From assembly GCA_031420415.1 (NCBI GenBank), contig JANOMT010000012.1, positions 62,001-126,000 of the forward strand: a stretch of 64,000 nt of DNA, given 5' to 3'. Both the position numbers and the translations under genes were made by a program. Numbering within the stretch: position 1 is the stretch's first letter; every line of letters begins with the position of its first letter. The stretch is from JANYGA01 sp031420415 (GTDB taxonomy: Bacteria > Vulcanimicrobiota > Vulcanimicrobiia > Vulcanimicrobiales > Vulcanimicrobiaceae). A model generated the notes under the pieces. The model ran no database searches. It was not told the origin of the DNA and saw only the letters and a program-made list of their open reading frames with translations. This document shows, in pieces, positions 32,746 to 41,365 of the stretch.

Positions 32746-33686
32746 CAGCGATAGAGTCCGAAGAGGCGACCGAATCCACCGAGGATGCCCGAGAGCGGTG
32801 AGACCGTGTCATGTCTTCCGTGACCCTCTGGGACCAAGACGTAATCGCCCTTCTGCATGACCAGGTCTTTGCTGATATCGCCGTTTTTGTAGACGTCGTA
32901 CATGTTAATCGTCTGGGTCGTGGCCTTCCCATCGCCGATGTTGTGTCGCACGACGACACGATTGAGATCGGAATTGGAGTTGGGGCTATTGCCGGCGCGT
33001 GCGATCGCCATGACGAGTCGATCACCCTGATGCATCACGACATCGCCCGGCTTATCGACGGCACCGAAAACTTGCACGTTGAACGTGATCGGCGACGGAA
33101 CGTACACCGACATCTGATTCGCAAGCGGCGCATTCCCCGACAGATCGCCTTTTTGGAGTAGATCTTGAAGTGAGACTTCGCGCACATCGTCGCCGACCGA
33201 GAGGCGAGCGTTCGGGTAATCGCCATCGACGGGACCGAGGCCGCCGGCCGCCGCGAGCGCATCAATCACCGTACTCTGCGGTTGCAATTGATATTTACCA
33301 GGCAGCTTTACATTGCCTAAAACGTAAATGTCGAGCGGACTGACGATCGAGACGGCAAGCGTAACTTTGGGGTGGCGCAGATACTTTTCTAGCGCATGGG
33401 CGATTGCGTTTCCGGCTTGCGGCGGGGTGAGTCCGCCGACGCGAACCTGCCCTGCGAGCGGCGTGACGACGGTGCCCCCGGGCAAAACTTTCAGCGCGGG
33501 TTGACTGAGCGTCGGCTCGCCGAAAACGGTCAATTCGAGCACATCGCCCGGGCGAATTCGATAGTCGCCACTCGTTGCGCTCGCCCCGGATATGGGCGTC
33601 GAAAAGCCCGCAACACAGATAAAAACGGCTACGCCAACGGCGGTGAATTTCCGAAATAGGAATTGTTGCGCTCTAGCAATGGACAT
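32745..33686 (-). CDS. Polysaccharide export protein (Wza-like, SLBB domains)
   Basis: 313 residues. A signal sequence (FTAVGVAVFICVAGFSTPISG) without a convincing lipobox cysteine is followed by the Poly_export domain (GDYRIRPGDVLELTVFGEP, VTPLAGQVRVGGLTPPQ) and two SLBB beta-grasp domains (DIYVLGNVKLPGKYQL, FNVQVFGAVDKPGDVV). It forms or docks to the export channel. The C-terminus (ILGGFGRLFGLY) could be a short amphipathic membrane segment. ATG 33686 has GAGGT upstream. It heads the export operon after a 600-base leader region. Confidence 0.9.
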   Translation of the reverse strand: MSIARAQQFLFRKFTAVGVAVFICVAGFSTPISGASATSGDYRIRPGDVLELTVFGEPTLSQPALKVLPGGTVVTPLAGQVRVGGLTPPQAGNAIAHALEKYLRHPKVTLAVSIVSPLDIYVLGNVKLPGKYQLQPQSTVIDALAAAGGLGPVDGDYPNARLSVGDDVREVSLQDLLQKGDLSGNAPLANQMSVYVPSPITFNVQVFGAVDKPGDVVMHQGDRLVMAIARAGNSPNSNSDLNRVVVRHNIGDGKATTQTINMYDVYKNGDISKDLVMQKGDYVLVPEGHGRHDTVSPLSGILGGFGRLFGLYR

Positions 33687-34293
33687 ACAGACCTCGTAAA
33701 TCTACGCTCGAAAGGTTCGGCCGATGAGTCCCATTGGGGCCTAACGCATTGGGTCAAACGCCATTTGAGGTTTCTTCCATGGCGGCCATGCGATGGGTTC
33801 TTTTATCTTGACGAGATCCTTCACAAACGCGACGGCGAAGAAGCGTTTTTGAAATATGCGATCGAGATCTTGCCCACCGACGATCGTGCGTGCGGCAACG
33901 TCTTCGCGCACATACGCCCGCGGATCGTAACCCTCGGACGTGGGTCGAGCGGCTGACGTACCATCGACATGACGCCATCAATGCCGTGAGGCGCTTCGAT
34001 CACCCTTCGAGATGGGCGACATCGATTCGGGCTCGGTCCGCACGCTGTTGCACTCGAGCCCTCGTGGCCGGAGTCTCGATCGAGCCCGGAGGCGATGAAT
34101 CATGCCATGGTCTGAAATAGCTTTTACAGAGCAAGCGGGGAAAGCCGAGCATCCCCGGAATCCGGATGTTCCTAGCGGCCGTTCTTACTTCAGATAGGTC
34201 GCGAATTTATCGTTTCATCCCGGCTCGCGCCTTCGTTTCGACGCGCTCCGGAAATGCCGCCGCGCATCGGGTATCGCGAGGAAGAGTAATCGA
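33687..34293. other. 607-base intergenic region between divergent export and regulator genes
   Basis: No gene is supported here. Short open frames on both strands (for example 33821-34003 minus) lack domains and ribosome binding sites. The segment has GGCC-GATGAGTCCCATTG-GGGCC just before the Wza-like gene and a small GGGGA...TCCCC hairpin near 34138-34157. It must carry the promoters of the exopolysaccharide operon and of the 34294 regulator. No confident -35/-10 pair or riboswitch could be picked by eye. Confidence 0.5.
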
Positions 34294-34929
34294 GTGGCTG
34301 TCGCTGGACTGCGCGTCGCGGTCATCGAGTCTCAGGTTCTCTTCGCCAAGGCTCTTTGCAGCATCTTCGCCGAGGACGGGGCCTTCACGGTGCTCGGCGA
34401 CTACCGGACGCCGAACGTCGAGGCGCTAGCGCAGGGGAAGCCCGACCTCATCGTCATCGATCTCGACGGTCAACCCGTCGACGTCGCGCAAACGATCGTC
34501 GCTTGCACGACGGCCGCACCGGGAGCGCGCGTCTGCGTACTCTCGATGCATCTTTCACCGGAGATGATGCAACGCTGTCTCGCTCATGGCGCGGAAGCGT
34601 ACATCGTCAAAGATATTTCACCACCGGAGTTGATTCGCGCGATGAAGACGGTCGCTGAGGGGCAGTCGTACGTCGACCCACGTGTCGCGGGCGGACTCTT
34701 ACGTCGGCGTAGCCAGAGCGGCGGCAAGCCCGATATCCTCGAACTCTCGGCGCGTGAGTCCGAAGTCATCAAACTCATCGCCGAGGGCCTCGCGAACAAG
34801 GAAATCAGTGCGCGTCTCCATCTTTCCGAAAAGACGGTGAAAAATCACGTCTCGCGCATTTTTTCGAAACTCAACATCTCGGCACGGACGCAGGCCGCTG
34901 TGCACGCCATTCGCGCCGGCATCGTCTAG
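34294..34929 (+). CDS. NarL/FixJ-family response regulator (LuxR-type DNA-binding domain)
   Basis: 211 residues, GTG start at 34294. The receiver: RVAVIESQVLF (Glu-Ser instead of the acidic pair), IVIDLDGQ with the acceptor Asp, VLSMH, and Lys in AYIVKDISP. The output HTH reads ELSARESEVIKLIAEGLANKEI and LSEKTVKNHVSRIFSKL. It is closely similar to the 29954 regulator, with near-identical recognition helices (TVKNHVS), so both probably bind the same sites. It is divergent from the export operon across a 607-base region, the natural place for its operator. Confidence 0.9.
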   Translation: MAVAGLRVAVIESQVLFAKALCSIFAEDGAFTVLGDYRTPNVEALAQGKPDLIVIDLDGQPVDVAQTIVACTTAAPGARVCVLSMHLSPEMMQRCLAHGAEAYIVKDISPPELIRAMKTVAEGQSYVDPRVAGGLLRRRSQSGGKPDILELSARESEVIKLIAEGLANKEISARLHLSEKTVKNHVSRIFSKLNISARTQAAVHAIRAGIV

Positions 34930-34954
34930 CGACGGACCCGCTCGCGTGAGATTC

Positions 34955-35030
34955 TGGTGGAGGCAAGGAGACTCGAACTCCTGACCCTCACGCTGCCAGC
35001 GTGATGCTCTACCAACTGAGCTATGCCCCC
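34955..35030 (-). tRNA. tRNA-Ala (anticodon GGC)
   Basis: A 76-base cloverleaf on the minus strand: acceptor GGGGGCA/TGCCTCC, anticodon loop CTGGCAG giving GGC, T-loop TTCGAGT, discriminator A, CCA encoded. Confidence 0.95.
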
Positions 35031-35255
35031 AAAAACCCCGGACCGACCGATGCCCATTCGCAGACTTGCGACGTGGACCTCTCGGAATCGCCGGCGTTTA
35101 CGCGGTGTCCGATCGGTGCCGGAGGACGGCGCGAAGACTCGGCAGCGCCTCGTCCCGAAAGAATCGAACCAGACCCAGTCGAGCCGGCAACGGCTTCTCG
35201 CAAGCCGTGATCGGACGCGGTCGCGACGGAAACGGCGAATTTTCCGATACGGAAA

Positions 35256-35264
35256 TGCTACACT
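35256..35264 (+). promoter_or_regulatory. Extended -10 promoter of rnpB
   Basis: TGCTACACT is an extended -10 (TGnTACACT). Its last base lies seven positions before the predicted 5' end of the RNase P RNA. The -35 region is weak, as is usual with extended -10 promoters. Confidence 0.55.
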
Positions 35265-35270
35265 CCGACA

Positions 35271-35623
35271 TGCGAAGGTCGCCGGGCAGTCGCGCGTTTT
35301 CGAACGTGAGGAAAGTCCGGGCTTCACGGGGCAGCGTGCAGGCTAACGGCCTGTCGGGGTAACCCGAAGGAAAGTGCCACAGAAACAAACCGCCTCGTCT
35401 CGAGGCAAGGGTGAAATCGTGAGGTAAGAGCTCACGGCGGCTCGCGGAGACGCGGACGCGGGTAAACCCCACGCGAAGCAAGATCGCTCGATCGTCTCCT
35501 CGGAGACCGGACGGCCCGTCCGAACGAGTTCCATCGCACCGAGGCGCTCGGCAACGATCGCCCCAGATAGATGGCTGCCGCCGCGCAAGCGGTACAGAAT
35601 CCGGCTTATAGGCGGCCTTCGCA
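35271..35623 (+). ncRNA. rnpB: RNase P RNA (bacterial type A)
   Basis: The catalytic RNA that removes tRNA 5' leaders, about 353 bases. The ends pair as P1 (TGCGAAGGTCGCC with GGCGGCCTTCGCA). Universally conserved segments are in order: GAGGAAAGTCCGGGCTTC near the start, GGTAACCCGAAGGAAAGTGC, ACAGAAACA, GGTAAGAGCTCAC, GGTAAACCCCAC, then near the 3' end AGATAGATGGCTGCC and ACAGAATCCGGCTTATAG. Confidence 0.96.
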
Positions 35624-35734
35624 CCGTCTCTTCTCGGCGCTACGCCGCAACTCCGAGGCGCGCGCGCCGGTCAGAGCTAATATGTACGCGAGCGGCCCAT
35701 CCGTGGTCGCGACATCTTCTACGGAGAGTATCGG

Positions 35735-36136
35735 TTGAGCGCTCACTTCAACAATGGCATGACGGTTCAGGAAGCGTTCAAAACGCACGCCGGGGCCCGT
35801 CGCGTTTTCGCGAAATTCCATCTTGGCGGTTGCTCGAATTGCGCGATTAGCGAGACGGAAACGATCGAACAGGTTTCCGAAGGTTACGGTATCCCGCTCC
35901 CGATGCTCATGGAAGAACTCGATAAGCTCTTCGCGACGGGCAGCCTCGAAGTCGGCGACAAGGTCCGCCTTCCCGACGAAATTCGCGCGAAGATCCCGCA
36001 ACTGGCGACGGTCCCCGAGACAGGCGAAGTCAAGAGTCTCGAAGCCGGAGCCTATACGGTCGAATTCGGAGACGTGCGCCTTCAGGGTCTTGCCGAAGAC
36101 TTCATCAAGGTCGACGCGACGGCCGTCCCCGCCTAA
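35735..36136 (+). CDS. DUF1858-like redox disulfide domain protein
   Basis: 133 residues. The TTG at 35735 follows GGAGAG at 8 bases. Residues ~9-65 match the DUF1858 domain found with hybrid cluster proteins (MTVQEAFKTHAGARRVFAKF, GGCSNCAISETETIEQVSEG), whose paired cysteines are thought to bind a metal or make a redox disulfide. The C-terminal half (LEVGDKVRLPDEIRAKIPQL, AYTVEFGDVRLQGLAEDF) looks like a small beta-barrel. Such a fusion is uncommon. Function unknown; the gene stands alone between rnpB and the convergent DUF2203 gene. Confidence 0.7.
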   Translation: MSAHFNNGMTVQEAFKTHAGARRVFAKFHLGGCSNCAISETETIEQVSEGYGIPLPMLMEELDKLFATGSLEVGDKVRLPDEIRAKIPQLATVPETGEVKSLEAGAYTVEFGDVRLQGLAEDFIKVDATAVPA

Positions 36137-36538
36137 TTACGACGACGGGTCAATCGGCTTACGCTTGACGAACGTCTCGTCGGTCCCATGCCAGTGTTCG
36201 ACGGTCGTTTCGCCGGATTTCCAGCAGAGATAGACGGGGCGCCCCGCACGTAAGGCTGGGAAGTCGAGAAGGCCGAGATCGATGTCTTTCATGACACAAC
36301 CGTACGCTTCGATCCGGTTAATGATGCGCACGATCTCGGCTTTGAGTTCTCCCGCTCGACGCGTCTCGCCGCGCCGTTCGGCCGCGGATGAACCCGCGCG
36401 ACCACCCGCTTTTCGCAGCTCCGGGTCTTGTTCCAAAAGCTTGATGGCAAGTTCGCGCCGCTTCACCCACAGCTCGTCGATGAGCGGTGCGAGAACGGGG
36501 ATAAGGGCGTTGGCTTTTTCAGGCGAAAAGAAACTCAT
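36137..36538 (-). CDS. DUF2203 family protein
   Basis: 133 residues. SFFSPEKANALIPVLAPLIDEL is the family N-terminus, followed by a charged helix. INRIEAYGCVMKDIDLGLLDFPALR and VYLCWKSGETTVEHWH form the conserved C-terminal signature. No function is established for DUF2203. ATG 36538 is 24 bases from the divergent rapZ ATG, so both share a promoter region. Confidence 0.85.
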   Translation of the reverse strand: MSFFSPEKANALIPVLAPLIDELWVKRRELAIKLLEQDPELRKAGGRAGSSAAERRGETRRAGELKAEIVRIINRIEAYGCVMKDIDLGLLDFPALRAGRPVYLCWKSGETTVEHWHGTDETFVKRKPIDPSS

Positions 36539-36562
36539 GCGCTCGCGCTCCGGCCTCGGTCG

Positions 36563-37426
36563 ATGACCCTCCCCCGTTTCGTGGTCGTCACGGGCCTTTC
36601 CGGCGCCGGGAAGAGTCAGGCGATGAAGTCGTTCGAAGACCTCGGTTATACGTGCGTCGACAATCTGCCACCCGCGCTCGCGCGCGACCTCGTGACGCTA
36701 GCGAAGAAAGCCGGTATCGCCCGCGTCGCGCTCTCGCTCGACGTTCGCGTTCGCGGTCCGTTCGGCGAGGCGCTTACGGCACTCGAAGATCTCGAAGCGA
36801 GCGGCATTTCATACGACCTGCTCTTTCTCGATGCGAGCGACGATGCGATCGTGCGCCGCTATAGCGAGACGCGCCGGCGCCATCCATTCGACGGACCTGG
36901 AAGCCTCTCCGATGCCATCGCTCGCGAACGTGAGGCGCTCGCGAGCATTCGCGCGCGCGCGACTCGCGTTTGGGATACGACGCATCTCACGCAAGCGACG
37001 CTCAAAAGCCGCGTGCGCGCAGCGTACGCGAACGAAGGACGGCCGCATCGTCTCGCCGTGCATGTCGTCGCGTTCGGTTTTAAATACGGCGTGCCGCTCG
37101 ATGCCGATCTCGTTTTCGACGTGCGCTTCTTCCTCAATCCAAATTACGTGCCCGAACTTAAAGAGCTCTGCGGCACCGATCGTTTGGTCATGAAATATCT
37201 CGAAGCACTTCCCGAAACCGAACCGTTTCTCGATCATCTCTTCGGCATGATCGATTTCCTCATTCCGCTTTACGTCGGTGAAGGCAAGTCGCGGTTGACG
37301 ATCGCGATCGGGTGTACGGGCGGGCGCCATCGTTCCGTGTATGTGGGCGGCCGCCTCGCCTCGCATCTCGAGGGCCACGACGCGATCGTCGTCGAGCGCA
37401 CCAATCGCGAGCTCGTTACCGCATGA
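36563..37426 (+). CDS. rapZ: RNase adapter RapZ (nucleotide-binding, UPF0042)
   Basis: 287 residues. VVVTGLSGAGKSQAMKSFED is the Walker A/P-loop, LFLDASDDAIVRRYSETRR the Walker B-side motif, and the C-terminal IAIGCTGGRHRSV the ligand-binding signature of RapZ. In E. coli it delivers small RNAs to RNase E and senses glucosamine-6-phosphate. In Gram-positives it affects competence and division. The ATG overlaps nothing upstream. Its stop overlaps the yvcK start (ATGA), the conserved rapZ-yvcK pair. Confidence 0.94.
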   Translation: MTLPRFVVVTGLSGAGKSQAMKSFEDLGYTCVDNLPPALARDLVTLAKKAGIARVALSLDVRVRGPFGEALTALEDLEASGISYDLLFLDASDDAIVRRYSETRRRHPFDGPGSLSDAIAREREALASIRARATRVWDTTHLTQATLKSRVRAAYANEGRPHRLAVHVVAFGFKYGVPLDADLVFDVRFFLNPNYVPELKELCGTDRLVMKYLEALPETEPFLDHLFGMIDFLIPLYVGEGKSRLTIAIGCTGGRHRSVYVGGRLASHLEGHDAIVVERTNRELVTA

Positions 37427-38787
37427 ACGCGGCATGGCGGTTCATGCGTTGGTTCACGCCGGGGCTCGGCGTCAAACGCTGGCTCGTGCTCGCGGTCGTG
37501 GGCGCGCTGCTCACCTTCAACGGCGCGACGCGGTGGCTCGTCGCCGAGGGTGCGCATCTCCCGTTCAACGAGTACGTAGATGCGGTCATGGCCGATTTCG
37601 GCGTGCCGTTGCACGTCCTCTCGTACGTCTTCGTCGCCCTCGGGCTCGCGATGATCTATCTCGGCATCGGCCTCTTCATTCGCTCCATCGTCGTCGCGAT
37701 CGCGCCCAAGGGCCGGGAAGATATCGTCGACGCGCTCCTCGATCGGCGCTTGCGCACGGGCTATAAAATCGTCGCGATCGGCGGCGGCACCGGGCTCTCG
37801 ACGCTCTTGCGCGGCCTCAAACGCTCGACGACGAACCTCACCGCCGTCGTCACCGTCAGCGACGACGGTGGCAGCTCCGGACGCTTGCAGAAAGAGCTCG
37901 GCATCTTACCGCCGGGCGATATCCGCAATTGTCTCGTCGCCCTCGCCGACGACGAAGCGCTCGTGACCGATCTCTTTCAATACCGCTTCAGCGAGGGCGA
38001 AGGGCTCACGGGTCACTCGTTCGGTAATCTCTTTCTCGCCGCGATGACGGGCATTACGGGCAATTTCGATAAAGCGGTAAAAGAATCGAGTCGCGTCCTC
38101 AACATCAAGGGCCGGGTCTTACCCGCGACGCTCGAGACCGTACGGCTCTGCGCGACGCTCGCCGATGGAACGGTCGTCCGCGGCGAGACGAACATCTCGA
38201 AATCGCACGAACCGATCGTGCGTCTCTCGCTCGAGCCTGCAGGCGCGCGACCCCCATCCGAAGTGCTCGAAGCGATCGAAACGGCAGACGCCATCGTGCT
38301 CGGCCCCGGCAGTCTCTACACCTCGATCCTTCCGAATTTTTTAGTCGACGGAATCGCGCAGGCCGTCGCACGCTCGGGTGCGCTCAAAGTCTATGTTTGC
38401 AACGTGATGACGCAACCGGGTGAGACCGACGCGTTCACTGCCTCCGCCCACGTGCGCGCGCTCTTGGAACAGACCGAACGCAGCATTTGCGACACGGTCG
38501 TCATCAATGAAGAACCGCTCCGACGTCTCCTCGAAGCCTATGCGGTAGAAGGCCAGATTCCCGTCAAACCCGATCGCGCCGAGATCGAGGCGATGGGTTT
38601 GCGTGTGATCGGCGCGAACGTCGTAAGCGAGACTTCGACCGTGCGCCACGACCCCGCGCGACTCGCCGACGTCATCCTCAAACTCATCGACGAACACGTC
38701 GCGCAACGGTCGTCATTCGTGCGCCCGATCGCAACGGTTCAATCCGCACCTACGACTCCAACCGCCGAAGTCGAAGCGGCACGCTAA
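37423..38787 (+). CDS. yvcK: YvcK/CofD-like gluconeogenesis factor with N-terminal membrane helices
   Basis: 454 residues. Two membrane helices come first (RWLVLAVVGALLTFNGA and LSYVFVALGLAMIYLGIGLFI). The CofD-like domain follows: KIVAIGGGTGLSTLLRGLK, VTVSDDGGSSGRLQKELG, PGDIRNCLVALAD, HSFGNLFLAAMTGI, and VLGPGSLYTSILPNFLVDGI. In Bacillus YvcK binds UDP-sugars and supports growth on gluconeogenic carbon and cell shape. The helices occur in several phyla and would tether it to the membrane. The usual third gene, whiA, is not found downstream. Confidence 0.93.
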   Translation: MNAAWRFMRWFTPGLGVKRWLVLAVVGALLTFNGATRWLVAEGAHLPFNEYVDAVMADFGVPLHVLSYVFVALGLAMIYLGIGLFIRSIVVAIAPKGREDIVDALLDRRLRTGYKIVAIGGGTGLSTLLRGLKRSTTNLTAVVTVSDDGGSSGRLQKELGILPPGDIRNCLVALADDEALVTDLFQYRFSEGEGLTGHSFGNLFLAAMTGITGNFDKAVKESSRVLNIKGRVLPATLETVRLCATLADGTVVRGETNISKSHEPIVRLSLEPAGARPPSEVLEAIETADAIVLGPGSLYTSILPNFLVDGIAQAVARSGALKVYVCNVMTQPGETDAFTASAHVRALLEQTERSICDTVVINEEPLRRLLEAYAVEGQIPVKPDRAEIEAMGLRVIGANVVSETSTVRHDPARLADVILKLIDEHVAQRSSFVRPIATVQSAPTTPTAEVEAAR

Positions 38788-39912
38788 CTAAGGCTCACTC
38801 TCGAGCAAGAGGCGAGCGATTCGGCGCGCGGCGCGTTCGAGTAACATCGGTGCGTCTGAAAACGCGCGCTCGACGGCGAGCGGTCCATCGGCGATCGGGA
38901 CGGCGACGATGCCACGCTCGGCGAGGCTCGCTTCGGCATCTGCCGTCACGCGTCCACCAAACGCGACGACGCGCGCGCCCGCGTCGCGCGCGATCGACGC
39001 GACGCCGAGGACCGTCTTTCCGCCGAGGGTTTGCGCGTCGATCGATCCTTCACCGGTAAAGCAGATCGCCGCTCCACGCATCGCGCCGTGCAGATCGCGC
39101 ATCTCGGCAACGAGCGCGACGCCGGGTGCGATACGCGCGTTCGCAAACGCCGCAAACGCAAATCCGAGACCGCCGGCCGCACCCGCACCGGCGAGGTCGC
39201 GACGATCGAATCCGAGCGTCGCCGCGGAGATATCGGCGAACCGCGTCAATGCCGCATCGAGCGCGCGGACGTCACCCGGCGTCGCGCCTTTTTGCGGCCC
39301 GAAGACGACGCTCGCTCCGCGCGGCCCCACGAGTGGATGATCGACGTCGGCTGCGACTGCGATCGTTACGTCGCGCAGCCGCGCGTCGAGATGCTCGAGA
39401 TCGATACGCGCCAAGCGCGCGAGCTCTGCGCCGCCGGGTGCGAGTTCGCAATCGTGGTCATCGAGCAGACGAGCGCCGAGCGCCGCGAGCATGCCCGCAC
39501 CGCCGTCGCTCGTCGCGCTGCCGCCGAGAGCGACGACGATGTCGCGAGCACCCGCATCGAGTGCGGCGACGACGAGTTGGCCCGTGCCGTAGGTGGACGC
39601 GCGCATCGGATCGCGCCGTGCCGTATCGACGAGCGCGAGGCCCGACGCGCTCGCCATCTCGACGATCGCCCGCGTCCCATCGAATGCAAAGACCGCTCGA
39701 ACGGGGTCGCCCAGTGGCCCGCGCACGTCACGGACCATTGCTCGCCACGTCGGAAGGGCGAGAAAGGCATCGACCGTGCCTTCGCCGCCATCGGCCATCG
39801 GCACGATCCGTAACTCGCATGTCGGCGCGATGGGGCGGATCCCGCGCGCGATCGCATCGGCGGCTTCGATCGCGGTGAGACTGCCTTTGAACTTGTCGGG
39901 CGCGATGACGAT
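38788..39912 (-). CDS. Glycerate kinase (GarK/GlxK family)
   Basis: Phosphorylates glycerate in glycolate/glyoxylate-derived carbon use; 374 residues from the ATC at 39912. The family N-terminus VIAPDKFKGSLTAIEAADAI comes right after that codon. MADGGEGTVDAF, VALGGSATSDGGAGML and CFTGEGSIDAQTLGGKTVLG are the conserved motifs. Between the in-frame TGA (39942-39940) and this N-terminus there are nine codons (CCC ATC GCT GAT CGT CGC AGG GGT GCG) and none is ATG, GTG or TTG. AGGGG stands four bases before the ATC. The first GTG (39804) would remove 36 conserved residues. The stop abuts the yvcK stop. Confidence 0.9.
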   Translation of the reverse strand: MVIAPDKFKGSLTAIEAADAIARGIRPIAPTCELRIVPMADGGEGTVDAFLALPTWRAMVRDVRGPLGDPVRAVFAFDGTRAIVEMASASGLALVDTARRDPMRASTYGTGQLVVAALDAGARDIVVALGGSATSDGGAGMLAALGARLLDDHDCELAPGGAELARLARIDLEHLDARLRDVTIAVAADVDHPLVGPRGASVVFGPQKGATPGDVRALDAALTRFADISAATLGFDRRDLAGAGAAGGLGFAFAAFANARIAPGVALVAEMRDLHGAMRGAAICFTGEGSIDAQTLGGKTVLGVASIARDAGARVVAFGGRVTADAEASLAERGIVAVPIADGPLAVERAFSDAPMLLERAARRIARLLLESEP

Positions 39913-39928
39913 CGCACCCCTGCGACGA

Positions 39929-40273
39929 TCAGCGATGGGTCAAAATGATCGTGATCGTGCGCGCTTCGCCCGGCATCAGGGGCGGCGGGTTATCGACGGC
40001 TCCGGGACTGATGAAGCCGGTCGGCGCCGTCACGTTGTAATCCCACAAACCCGTCGGGACGTTGACGATCCGAAAATTCCCCGACGCGTCGGTCGTCGCC
40101 GCGAGCACGACGTTGACGGTGACGGTCGCATTAGCGATCCCGGCACCAGTCGCGGCATCGGTTACGCGACCGGAGACGGTCGCATAATTTCCGGCCGGGG
40201 GAATTGCGGGTCCGCAGCTCGCGAGTGCGGTTGCGAGGAGGGCTGCGATGAATCCGAGGCGTGGAAGTGCCAT
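39929..40273 (-). CDS. Lipoprotein with carboxypeptidase-regulatory-like domain
   Basis: 114 residues. A lipoprotein signal with lipobox LASC (LGFIAALLATALASCGP) is followed by one beta-sandwich domain: ATVSGRVTDAATGAGIANAT, TTDASGNFRIVNVPTG, and YNVTAPTGF. It probably sits on the outer face of a membrane. Its stop lies 16 bases before the proposed ATC of the glycerate kinase gene, so the two may be coupled. Binding partner unknown. Confidence 0.8.
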   Translation of the reverse strand: MALPRLGFIAALLATALASCGPAIPPAGNYATVSGRVTDAATGAGIANATVTVNVVLAATTDASGNFRIVNVPTGLWDYNVTAPTGFISPGAVDNPPPLMPGEARTITIILTHR

Positions 40274-40290
40274 CACGACTCGCTTTTACG

Positions 40291-40644
40291 TTACGCGGCG
40301 ACGACGCCTTCTTCGGAATCTTGGCGGTCGAGGCTAGCCGATTTATCGCCCGTGAGCCAGGCGTTTGCCGCATCGCGGTGCGACGCATCGACGCGCGTTT
40401 GCAACCACGCGAGAATCGTTTCGTCGGTGCGATGTTCGCGCACGGCGAAATCGAACTCGCTTACCGTAAGACCCCAACGTTCGAAGACGCCCTTATCCAT
40501 CGGGCACGGATAGATATAGTCGTGAAGCGTGTTATCCGCGGCGGCTCGCGCTTTATCGAAGGCACGCAAAATCCACATGTATTCGCCGAGCGTATCGCGC
40601 CCGCGACGCGGAAAATCGGTCCCATTGCGAAGGTCGGTTGCCAT
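40291..40644 (-). CDS. DUF5069 family protein
   Basis: 117 residues. DLRNGTDFPRRGRDTLGEYM, WILRAFDKARAAADNTLHDY and YPCPMDKGVFERWGL follow the DUF5069 pattern seen in several soil phyla. No function is known. The ATG at 40644 is favoured by GGAG six bases upstream over the ATG one codon earlier. Confidence 0.75.
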   Translation of the reverse strand: MATDLRNGTDFPRRGRDTLGEYMWILRAFDKARAAADNTLHDYIYPCPMDKGVFERWGLTVSEFDFAVREHRTDETILAWLQTRVDASHRDAANAWLTGDKSASLDRQDSEEGVVAA

Positions 40645-40777
40645 CATCGTCTCCAGATTTCGGTGCGTTCTGTGTCGTAAGACTCACACGATGCCGCGAT
40701 GGATGCTTCCTCGGCTGCCGAAATTCGAGCGACGCACTTCGAGACGCCTCCTCGTCGCGAGGGTTCGCGCCGTTGGG

Positions 40778-41365
40778 TCAGCGACGCACGCGCGGGTAGA
40801 CGACGACCGAAAGCGTCGAAAGTGCGGCTTCCACATCGCGATCTTCGAAATCACCATAGCGGCCGATGAATGCAACGTCGATCGAGCGCGCGAGATCGTA
40901 GATCACGTAGTCGTACCGTCGCAACTGGTGTCCCGCCGGGCCCGATGGTTGGCTCACCTTGATCGCATAGCCGGGCATCCCGTTACCGAGAACGATCTTC
41001 GTTTTGCGATCGACAAACGTGCCGTCGGCCGTACTGCGTAACTCGGATTCTTTCGAAACTTCCAGGCCTTCGAGCGTCCCGCTGTAAGGCTCGATCGAAA
41101 TGACGATCGTGCGCGCGTCGTTGCGGTCGCCGTGATAGGTGAAGACGGCAGCGGGGACTTTAGCGCTCGGATCGTTCGATGCATCGACGAGTGGGATGCG
41201 CTTCCATCCGTCGGGTGCGCGAAAGTGCATGCCCGGATCGTCGTAGGCAAGGGGATCGACCGTCGGTGCCGGAGCGGGCGTCGGAACGGCGGGCGTTACC
41301 GGCGCGGGCGATGCGAGCGCTGCGACGAGCGATGCGAGCGCGACGGATGCGAAAAGGTCGGGCAC
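40778..41365 (-). CDS. Exported protein of unknown function
   Basis: 195 residues. A signal peptide (DLFASVALASLVAALASPA) is followed by a P, A and T-rich linker and a globular domain (MHFRAPDGWKRIPL, AVFTYHGDRNDARTIVISIE, QLRRYDYVIYDLARSIDVAF). The domain resembles small secreted folds that start with a GW-type motif, but I cannot name a family. GTG 41365 directly follows the esterase stop, so the two genes are likely one transcript. Confidence 0.65.
   Translation of the reverse strand: MPDLFASVALASLVAALASPAPVTPAVPTPAPAPTVDPLAYDDPGMHFRAPDGWKRIPLVDASNDPSAKVPAAVFTYHGDRNDARTIVISIEPYSGTLEGLEVSKESELRSTADGTFVDRKTKIVLGNGMPGYAIKVSQPSGPAGHQLRRYDYVIYDLARSIDVAFIGRYGDFEDRDVEAALSTLSVVVYPRVRR

Noticed and set aside
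33663..33956. 97-codon plus-strand frame overlapping the start of the Wza-like gene
   Set aside because: It overlaps the Wza-like 5' end and has no family features.
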